Source: Leptospira sp. WS4.C2 (GTDB lineage Bacteria > Spirochaetota > Leptospiria > Leptospirales > Leptospiraceae). Taken from it: DNA of 64,000 nt. A model generated the notes under the pieces. The model was not told the origin of the DNA, ran no database searches, and saw only the letters and a program-made list of their open reading frames with translations. The stretch is from positions 1 to 64,000 of the forward strand of contig NZ_CP162139.1 in NCBI RefSeq assembly GCF_040833985.1. The letters run 5' to 3'. Shown here piece by piece: positions 57,524-64,000 of the stretch (position 1 is its first letter; every line of letters starts with the position of its first letter). The position numbers and the translations under genes were made by a program.

Positions 57524-59390
57524 GAACTTTGATCTCTTCGATTGGGTTGAAGAGATTGTTGTGTTTTCCTTTTTTTAAGTTGGAATACTTACCTGAATTT
57601 CCGTCACTTCCTAGTTGTTTTACTTCGATGATATCCAGTTTTGGATAGAACACCCAACCTGTGACAAAGGCACCACTTGCTCCGGGAAGAGTGGACTCCA
57701 TTTTCACCTGAATGTATTTATCGGTGAGGATATCTTCCCCAACGCGAACGGCAAATTCCTTTTTCGTTTCAGAAAGGATTAGACCAATTTCTTTATTTTT
57801 GATATAAGATACTGGTCTCGAACGTTCGTTAGGTTCTGATCTGAGATAGTCATCCTCAATGAGAATGATGGCATATTTTCCGAAGGCTTTTCGTCTCAGT
57901 AAAGATTCCCCAATTCGTTTGTTTATTTTTTCGTCTGTTTGGGATTCGTTCAATCGAATGAGAGCAAAAGTTGCTGAGAGAGATGGTTTTTTACTGATTT
58001 CATCCACGGCCAAAAGAGCAAGGTTTGGTTCTTCTGCCACAACTCGTTCTAAAATTCTAAGACTTTCCCGACTTCCGTGAATAGCAAGAGCTTCGAGGGC
58101 AGCTTCTTTGATTTCTTGTTCGTTGGATTTTAAAAACTTATCAAACACTTCCACATCAGCATCTAATTTGTGATAAGCGAGCCCTCGGAGTGCTCCAGAA
58201 ACAATCACCACATACTCAGAAGCAAGACCAGTTGTAAGGATCATTTCTCGGCCGGCTGGATCTTTTGTTTTCCCGAGTCCTTCGTAACTGACAGCAATTA
58301 CTTCGGGATCTTCAGCCTTGGTACCTGCGATAAAATAGGAAAGGGATCGTTTGTCCCCAAGATCTGAAAGTGCTTTGTAAGCAGCAGGTCTTACTTGGTA
58401 TCCATCTTTATCAATAGCATTCTGTAAACTCACACGACCTGCTTTGAGGCGACCCAGAGCAAGAGCTGCTGCAGAACGAACACGGGGAATAGGATGTGTT
58501 GCTAGAATTTTCTCTAAGTTCTTAGGTTTACGATAGTATTCCCATTGGAATACCTGAACCAGTCCATTACGAATTTGTTCTGTATACTCTCTGTCTTTTT
58601 TTTCTTCATCAGAGAGAACTTCTTCCTCTTCCTTTTTAACTAATTCATTAATTTGGTTGTCCACTTTCGCTTTACCAGTAACTTTCGTTTTGCGATTTAG
58701 GCGTTTGATGGAAATTTTATTAGTATTGTCTTCTTTCTTCGGGGAAATTTTTAGAGGTTTTTTCGGTTTTTCTTTATTGTTATCAATAATTATCGGATCT
58801 ACTTCAACAGGTTTGATATCAGCATCAGCGATATCTTTGTTCTGTTTGTAATTATTAGAATCAGATCGAATGTTCCGAATGGCATTTTGGATTCCAATCG
58901 CTTTCGGACTGTTTTGTTTTAGCGAATCTAAAATATTACCTAATTCATAACTCACTCGTCCAATGGCGGGCCCATCAAAATCATTGGGAGTGCTATCTAT
59001 CAAATCCTGGTTAGTTTGAATCAGTCCTGGAAGTTTGGCTATGATCTGAGGAAGGTCTTCTTCCAAATAAGCTGCTGCTTGCATCTCTTTTTCGACAGGT
59101 TCCCCCACAGTTTTTTTGCTATCAGCACGAAGAGCTACGTTCTCACCAAATTCTAATAAGGCAATTGCCTTATGTGCTTCTTGGATAAACTCATCATATT
59201 TGCGGTTATTGGTTACCGGGATGATTACATCTTTCGCTTTATGAGGATCTAAATCACTTCCTTGGTATTCTTTATACTTTGGTGAAACGTCTGTTAACTG
59301 GTAAGGTTTTGATGTGGAACAACTTATCAATAAAACAAGGACCACCCATAAACTGCTCTTCCAAATTATGTCTTGACCCTTTTGAAACAT
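57510..59390 (-). CDS. HEAT-repeat lipoprotein
   Basis: A protein of about 626 residues with signal [10 protein letters not shown] (lipobox LISC). After a charged, Lys/Asn-rich linker come several HEAT-like repeats, such as [35 protein letters not shown] and [17 protein letters not shown]. The C-terminal part is strand-rich and ends in a basic tail. HEAT repeats bind proteins or scaffold them. ATG 59390 is chosen as it begins the signal; 59408 is possible. The 5' end is antisense to hflX. Confidence 0.8.
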   Translation of the reverse strand: MFQKGQDIIWKSSLWVVLVLLISCSTSKPYQLTDVSPKYKEYQGSDLDPHKAKDVIIPVTNNRKYDEFIQEAHKAIALLEFGENVALRADSKKTVGEPVEKEMQAAAYLEEDLPQIIAKLPGLIQTNQDLIDSTPNDFDGPAIGRVSYELGNILDSLKQNSPKAIGIQNAIRNIRSDSNNYKQNKDIADADIKPVEVDPIIIDNNKEKPKKPLKISPKKEDNTNKISIKRLNRKTKVTGKAKVDNQINELVKKEEEEVLSDEEKKDREYTEQIRNGLVQVFQWEYYRKPKNLEKILATHPIPRVRSAAALALGRLKAGRVSLQNAIDKDGYQVRPAAYKALSDLGDKRSLSYFIAGTKAEDPEVIAVSYEGLGKTKDPAGREMILTTGLASEYVVIVSGALRGLAYHKLDADVEVFDKFLKSNEQEIKEAALEALAIHGSRESLRILERVVAEEPNLALLAVDEISKKPSLSATFALIRLNESQTDEKINKRIGESLLRRKAFGKYAIILIEDDYLRSEPNERSRPVSYIKNKEIGLILSETKKEFAVRVGEDILTDKYIQVKMESTLPGASGAFVTGWVFYPKLDIIEVKQLGSDGNSGKYSNLKKGKHNNLFNPIEEIKVPRKD

Positions 59391-61090
59391 CTGATAGCCT
59401 ACTTCCATACTTTGAATATCGGATACTTACTATAAGTAAAATTAGCGGCAATCTAGCTGGTCTCAAGCCAAACCAGCTAAAAAAGTTAAAATCTCTCTCC
59501 GAAAGGCGTCTCAGAGAGGATTCTATCATATCTATGGACCTAGCTAGGCTCGTAGGTGAGATTTCAGTAGAAATCGGTAGGCAAGTGGGCCTTCTGATCG
59601 AACGCTCAGGTTATGTCACTCACCTGATCGTAGGAAATGATCATTCGATCGAAATTCCGCATTTAGACCGCTACCGTGTTGCCCATTCGAGATTACGAGG
59701 GCTTCGTCTTTTTCATACACATCTCAAAGAACACCCGTTAAACCAAGAAGATCTTATGGACCTTGTCCTCAACCGTTTTGATTCCATTACGGCTGCTTGT
59801 GTTGGTTCTGACGGAATTCCCAAATTCTTTTTTTCAGCCTTTATCAATCCTGATCCAGAAGCCAAAGAACCGTGGATCCTTTCTCCCAAACAATATCCAG
59901 GACAATTGAAATACGGATATTTAGAGCAAGTAGAAGCATTAGAATCCGAATTCACAAAAAAAACATCAACCCTCAAAACCTCTCAAAAAGAAAACCGAGC
60001 TTTCCTTGTGGGTGTTTATGATGTTCGAAAGATGAAACGTTCACCTGACCATTCCATGGCGGAACTGAAAGAACTCTGTCGCACAGCAGGAATTCATGTT
60101 GTAGATACCTATATCCAAAAAAGAGATCCCGATCCCAAAACTGTTGTGGGAAAAGGAAAATTACAAGAGATCATTTTAACTTCTGTTCATAAAGACATTG
60201 AACACTTGATTTTTGATTTGGAACTCACACCTTCGCAAGCAAAGAAGATATCCGATGCCAGTGATTTAAAAATCATCGATCGAACCCAACTGATCTTAGA
60301 TATTTTTTCCAAAAATGCAAAATCGAGAGATGGAAAACTTCAAGTGGAACTGGCCCAACTCAAATACTTGAAAAATAGACTTTCTGAATTGGATGACAAT
60401 ATGAGTCGCCTAACAGGAGGTATTGGTGGTAGAGGGCCTGGGGAAACCAAGTTGGAAATTGGAAACAGACGAGTGGAAGAAAAAATCACTCGTTTGGAAA
60501 ATGAACTTAAAGATCTCAAACGCCGTAGGGAACTCAATCGAAAGTCTCGTACGAGAAATGAAATCCCCATTGTCGGCATTGTCGGTTATACCAACGCTGG
60601 AAAGTCCACTCTCCTCAATGCTTTAACCAATTCTACAGTGATTGCCGAAGACAAATTATTTGCAACTCTGGATCCTACAACCAGGCGCATTCGTTTTCCT
60701 GAAGAAAGAGAAATTATCATCTCCGATACCGTAGGATTTATCCATGACCTGCCTCCCGATTTGTCTCAAGCTTTCAAAGCCACGCTTGAAGAATTAGGGG
60801 ATGCGGATCTCCTTCTTCATGTGGTAGATTCCACAAATCCTAATTATGCGGAACAAATGGAAGCTGTAGATACGATTCTCAATTCTTTACAGTTGAATGA
60901 AATTCCAAGGATGGTGGTTTTTAACAAAGCTGATGGACTCGATGAAGAAACTTATGCTTCTTTCGAAAAAAATGGATCCTTACTTGTTTCTGCTGTCACT
61001 CGTAATGGATTACCAAATCTTTTGGGTTTGATTGAAGAAGAGATATGGAAAACAAAAGAACAAAAACCTCTGGCAACTACACCCAGTTAG
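59312..61090 (+). CDS. hflX: GTPase HflX
   Basis: HflX is a ribosome-associated GTPase that splits stalled or heat-damaged ribosomes. The family core starts at [15 protein letters not shown]. The N-terminal HflX domain contains GKGKLQEI, then the glycine-rich linker [14 protein letters not shown]. The G domain has [14 protein letters not shown] (about 424-437), [10 protein letters not shown] and NKAD. ATG 59312 follows TAAGG at good spacing; no conventional start codon lies nearer the conserved core. This gives about 45 unconserved residues and an antisense overlap with the HEAT lipoprotein. Confidence 0.9.
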   Translation: MWNNLSIKQGPPINCSSKLCLDPFETSDSLLPYFEYRILTISKISGNLAGLKPNQLKKLKSLSERRLREDSIISMDLARLVGEISVEIGRQVGLLIERSGYVTHLIVGNDHSIEIPHLDRYRVAHSRLRGLRLFHTHLKEHPLNQEDLMDLVLNRFDSITAACVGSDGIPKFFFSAFINPDPEAKEPWILSPKQYPGQLKYGYLEQVEALESEFTKKTSTLKTSQKENRAFLVGVYDVRKMKRSPDHSMAELKELCRTAGIHVVDTYIQKRDPDPKTVVGKGKLQEIILTSVHKDIEHLIFDLELTPSQAKKISDASDLKIIDRTQLILDIFSKNAKSRDGKLQVELAQLKYLKNRLSELDDNMSRLTGGIGGRGPGETKLEIGNRRVEEKITRLENELKDLKRRRELNRKSRTRNEIPIVGIVGYTNAGKSTLLNALTNSTVIAEDKLFATLDPTTRRIRFPEEREIIISDTVGFIHDLPPDLSQAFKATLEELGDADLLLHVVDSTNPNYAEQMEAVDTILNSLQLNEIPRMVVFNKADGLDEETYASFEKNGSLLVSAVTRNGLPNLLGLIEEEIWKTKEQKPLATTPS

Positions 61091-61448
61091 AGATTGCTTC
61101 CTCTTTTGTATTAAGGATTTTCACTTTGCCAGGTAAATCCATGAGCCGGATCACGTTTTCCAAAAAATGATTTAAGCCTCCAATCAGAATTTTACCATGA
61201 TTGCTCTCTACGGTTTTGATGATACCAATGAGTGTTGCTACCCCAATGCTATTGATGTATTCCAATTTGGTTAGTTCCAAAATGATATTATAAACCGCAT
61301 CCCGAAAGATCACCGAAATATTCCGATTGATTTCATACGCATTGGTATTGGTAATTTGGCCGACAAAAGAGACCACGAGAACCCGTTCGCCTTTGATATC
61401 GACGAATTCTGTTTTTAGGTCGAGGGACGGAAATTGTAAATTCGCCAT
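61077..61448 (-). CDS. STAS-domain anti-sigma-factor antagonist
   Basis: A 123-residue SpoIIAA/RsbV-like STAS domain. The phosphorylatable serine is Ser67 in [13 protein letters not shown]; the residue before it is Asn rather than the usual Asp. Such proteins free a sigma factor by binding its anti-sigma factor, or work in the chemotaxis-like stress modules of leptospires. It lies six bases downstream of hom in the same direction, with no kinase nearby. Its end overlaps hflX by 14 bases. Confidence 0.88.
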   Translation of the reverse strand: MANLQFPSLDLKTEFVDIKGERVLVVSFVGQITNTNAYEINRNISVIFRDAVYNIILELTKLEYINSIGVATLIGIIKTVESNHGKILIGGLNHFLENVIRLMDLPGKVKILNTKEEAISNWV

Positions 61449-61454
61449 GGCGAG

Positions 61455-62738
61455 TTACAGTTTTTCCAGAAGCCGGATGGCCACAGTTTTTTGTTTGATG
61501 ATGGCAGACATGGTATCAATTTCCTGCAGAGATTTTTGAAATTCTCCTTCAGTGGCTGCGTGTGTGACAACAATCACCGACACAGGCTCGGAAGCAGACT
61601 CCTTTTGTTGGACGGATGCAATTGAAATATTATGACGACCGAGGACTTGAGAAATTTCCGCAAGAACCCCAGGTTTATCCACTGTGGAAAAACGAAGGTA
61701 ATAACGGACCAAATTATTTGGTTCTGGAAATGCTTTCGCCTCTGGAAAAAGGTTATTTTCTTTAGCAATGTCTTTGCTCCCGAGTCTCGAGGCATAGTAG
61801 ATGATGTCGGAAAGAACGGCACTTGCTGTCGGCATTCCACCGGCCCCTTTTCCCGTGATCATTCCTGAATCCGCTTCTTTGGTTTTATAAAACACAGCAT
61901 TGGATTCATTCATTACATTTGCTAAAGGATGGTCGAGAGGAACAAGAGTGGGATGCACTTTGGTAAGAACACCCGCCAAACTTCGTTTAGAGATACCCAA
62001 AAGTTTGATTCGGTATCCAAGAGACAAAGCGGATTGAATATCTAAAGCTTGTAAGTCAGAGATCCCTTTTACCGATAAAGAGGTGAACGGAATGTACTCA
62101 CGGAAAGCAAGACTTGCCAGCAAACTGATTTTGTGACCGGCATCAATCCCTTCTACATCAAAGGTGGGATCTGCTTCCGCAAATCCTAACTCTTGGGCTT
62201 TTTTTAAGGCAGTGGAATAATCCCAAGATTCCTGCTCCATTTTTGTTAGAATGAAATTAGTGGTTCCATTGAGGATTCCGCAGATGACTTCAAATTCGCA
62301 AGAGGCTAGGCCATCCCTTAAAGTACGGATGATGGGAATGGATCCGGCGACAGCAGCCTCATATCCGAGTTCGACTCCGGTTTTTTTTGCGATCGGATAC
62401 AGTTCTCTGCCTTTTTCGGATAACAACGCCTTATTGGCTGTGATGACAGTTTTGCCATTTTCCAAAGCAGACCGAACTGCTTTGTAGGCCATGTCAGTCC
62501 CGCCCATCAATTCAACAATCATGTCGATATCCGAACGATTTGTAACAGACAGTACATCGTCTGTTACTGGAACGTTTGTTTTACCTTGGAGTTTTCCCGG
62601 ACTACGAGTGGCTATGACCGTTAGTTGTAAGTTGATTCCATAATGATTTTGGATTTTTTCTCGGTTTTTATCCAAGAGTTGGAGTAAGCTAGTGCCGACG
62701 ACTCCGGCACCCAATAGACCAATACGAACTTCTTTCAT
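61455..62738 (-). CDS. hom: Homoserine dehydrogenase
   Basis: Reduces aspartate semialdehyde to homoserine for threonine and methionine synthesis. The 427-residue protein has the NAD-binding loop GLLGAGVVGTS (8-18), ITANKALLSEKG, GGILNGTTN-like GILNGTTNF and the catalytic region ADPTFDVEGIDAGHK. A C-terminal ACT domain (STVDKPGVLAEISQVLGRH) suggests allosteric control, usually by threonine. Length and order are normal. Confidence 0.95.
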   Translation of the reverse strand: MKEVRIGLLGAGVVGTSLLQLLDKNREKIQNHYGINLQLTVIATRSPGKLQGKTNVPVTDDVLSVTNRSDIDMIVELMGGTDMAYKAVRSALENGKTVITANKALLSEKGRELYPIAKKTGVELGYEAAVAGSIPIIRTLRDGLASCEFEVICGILNGTTNFILTKMEQESWDYSTALKKAQELGFAEADPTFDVEGIDAGHKISLLASLAFREYIPFTSLSVKGISDLQALDIQSALSLGYRIKLLGISKRSLAGVLTKVHPTLVPLDHPLANVMNESNAVFYKTKEADSGMITGKGAGGMPTASAVLSDIIYYASRLGSKDIAKENNLFPEAKAFPEPNNLVRYYLRFSTVDKPGVLAEISQVLGRHNISIASVQQKESASEPVSVIVVTHAATEGEFQKSLQEIDTMSAIIKQKTVAIRLLEKL

Positions 62739-62882
62739 CTAGGATCACGATTTCGTAGGAGAAAAGGAAACACACTTAAAAAAATTTTAAAAAAAAACAA
62801 ATTTGAGAAGAAGTTCTTCAGCTTTTTCTGATTTCATGTGATAACTATAATTAGAATTGTCTCGGCAATAAGGATTATCATT

Positions 62883-63527
62883 ATGGCAACGAAAAAATCA
62901 TCATCTGCCGCTAAGAAGAAGGCTGTTAAAAAAGCGGCTAAGAAAACAAATACGGTTAAGAAACAATCTACAAGAAACGAGAGCGCATCTCTCTTCAGAA
63001 ACGATGAGTCAGCTCAAGTTTCTCTTCAATCCCCGGTATCTCACTCCGAAGGATCTTCCCACGCAACAAAAGAATCTGGAAATGGAGTGTATCTATTTTT
63101 AGTTTTGGCCGGAGTGCTTGCCATCGGGTACTTAGGATACGTGAAATACTTTAAAACAAAAGCTCCAGTAGCAGTGGCAACTGTTCCTGCTGATGCTCAA
63201 ACTAAACCAGTGGCTGCTCCGCCTGAGAAAAAAGTAGAAGAGGCACAACCTGAAGTTTCTGCTGCTGGATTCTTAGTGGATAAAGTGGCATCTAAAAAAT
63301 GGACTGAAGCTGCAGCTTATTGTAAATCTGTTGGTGGCGTTGTTCCTTCCAAAGATGATCTAGTAAAATTTGCTGCGACTGCTCCCAAAGAGATCAAAAC
63401 CAGCGAAGAGAAATATTGGACGAAAACTGAAGTGGATAAGAAGTCAGGTTTGGCTTACCGTTTTTCTAACGGGAAAGCTCCAAAAGTTGATAAAGCTACT
63501 TCCTTAAAAGTTCTTTGTAAAAATTAA
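62883..63527 (+). CDS. Lys/Ala-rich single-pass membrane protein
   Basis: A 214-residue protein in three parts. The N-terminal 30 residues are almost entirely Lys and Ala with Thr (KKSSSAAKKKAVKKAAKKTN), like histone-H1 tails. A linker leads to one transmembrane helix (about 68-88, VYLFLVLAGVLAIGYLGYV). An Ala/Pro/Val-rich spacer then leads to a C-terminal domain with WTEAAAYCKSVGG and CKN, which resembles the DUF1566/Lcl pattern. The start ATG 62883 follows AAGGA. A basic cytoplasmic tail binding DNA or lipid is a guess; no function is known. Confidence 0.75.
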   Translation: MATKKSSSAAKKKAVKKAAKKTNTVKKQSTRNESASLFRNDESAQVSLQSPVSHSEGSSHATKESGNGVYLFLVLAGVLAIGYLGYVKYFKTKAPVAVATVPADAQTKPVAAPPEKKVEEAQPEVSAAGFLVDKVASKKWTEAAAYCKSVGGVVPSKDDLVKFAATAPKEIKTSEEKYWTKTEVDKKSGLAYRFSNGKAPKVDKATSLKVLCKN

Positions 63528-63530
63528 TCT

Positions 63531-63998
63531 CTAACGAGAGTTCGATTGAATCGGGGCTAGAATTTCTCTTCTGATTTTGTCAGCAAGTTCAGAAGAGGCA
63601 AACATCTTCCCCGAGACATCGGTTAAATAAAAACTGTCTTTGGCACGTCCGGTTTCGAAGTCAGTTTCAATTGTAGCACTGCGAATGTTGATTTGGTTTT
63701 GCATGAGAATTCGCGAAACATAATACAACAAACCTCTTCCTGCACTGCTTTCCAAATACAAACAGGTTTCATTCCGTTCGGGTAAATCGCTAAATATAAA
63801 TTCAGGTGTTTCTCGAAAGAAAGTGGCAACGGCCGGTTCTTGGATTTGTAACTTCTCCAGAATTTCTTCAAATTTGGTATTCTTTGAAAATAAGGAATCC
63901 ATCATCATTCCTAGTTTGAATGCGGCTTGGGTAGTATCACCACCATCTGCTTGTAAAATGAACGAATCGATTGTAAATTCCCTTCCTTTCTCAATCAC
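63531..63998 (-). CDS. ACT-domain protein, GlnD-like C-terminal part (partial)
   Basis: The 155 visible residues run to the window edge, so the true start is probably outside. Residues about 75-150 form an ACT domain: CLYLESSAGRGLLYYVSRIL, INIRSATIETDF and DSFYLTDVSGKMF. The order resembles the C-terminal ACT domain of PII uridylyltransferases, but no nucleotidyltransferase part is in view. The family is likely, the full identity not. Confidence 0.7.
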   Translation of the reverse strand: MIEKGREFTIDSFILQADGGDTTQAAFKLGMMMDSLFSKNTKFEEILEKLQIQEPAVATFFRETPEFIFSDLPERNETCLYLESSAGRGLLYYVSRILMQNQINIRSATIETDFETGRAKDSFYLTDVSGKMFASSELADKIRREILAPIQSNSR

Positions 63999-64000
63999 CG

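Overview
The window reads as the origin-proximal part of a Leptospira chromosome. It opens on the start codon of dnaA, followed by dnaN, recF, a DUF721/DciA-like gene, gyrB and gyrA in the usual leptospiral order. Next come dus, a PilZ gene and a close relative of the leptospiral outer-membrane lipoprotein LipL21. The DNA is AT-rich, lipoprotein signal peptides are abundant, and many genes look confined to leptospires. An iron superoxide dismutase is present. From general knowledge, pathogenic leptospires lack SOD and saprophytes have one, so I lean towards a saprophyte such as the L. biflexa group, as an inference only.

Layout. 1-10081: replication and topology block on the + strand, with a probable oriC between dnaA and dnaN. 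10154-14398: LipL21-like lipoprotein, a VWA-like exported protein, a P-loop/Fis-HTH protein and HolA. 14450-19703: small proteins, Maf, SDR, YciO-like, CapA-like and alkaline-phosphatase-like lipoproteins. 19724-23898: minus-strand operon hslO-tsaE-tsaB-rnr. 23974-30566: GH42 beta-galactosidase, an unknown, inositol-phosphatase family, sodB, trpE and trpG. 30655-33907: lipoproteins, a thioredoxin-fold protein and cysE. 34269-37364: tight operon of an M50 membrane protease, a beta-propeller protein and a lipoprotein. 37371-41164: DegT aminotransferase, adenosine deaminase family, exported protein. 41186-44440: small accessory-looking genes, an extradiol dioxygenase and an esterase. 44441-44790: a CpG-rich, hairpin-rich gap. 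44791-54607: purB, two SDR/FabG- and CoA-type genes, M23 peptidase, a pseudo-receiver next to an EAL-like protein, GlsB-type protein, YebC, acyl-CoA dehydrogenase. 54664-57523: glutamine amidotransferase, MsbA-like ABC transporter, single-domain response regulator. 57510-64000: HEAT-repeat lipoprotein, HflX, STAS protein, homoserine dehydrogenase, a Lys-rich membrane protein and the end of an ACT-domain protein.

I found no rRNA, tRNA, CRISPR array, transposase or prophage. The observations most worth following are the origin (a variant DnaA-box sequence, five GACATA repeats and a DnaA with an altered box-recognition motif), the M50 protease operon, the pseudo-receiver/EAL pair, the amidotransferase-ABC-regulator operon, and the structured non-coding island at 44450-44640. 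Antisense overlaps between gene starts recur. Several start codons were moved from the longest frame, and the reason is given in each entry.
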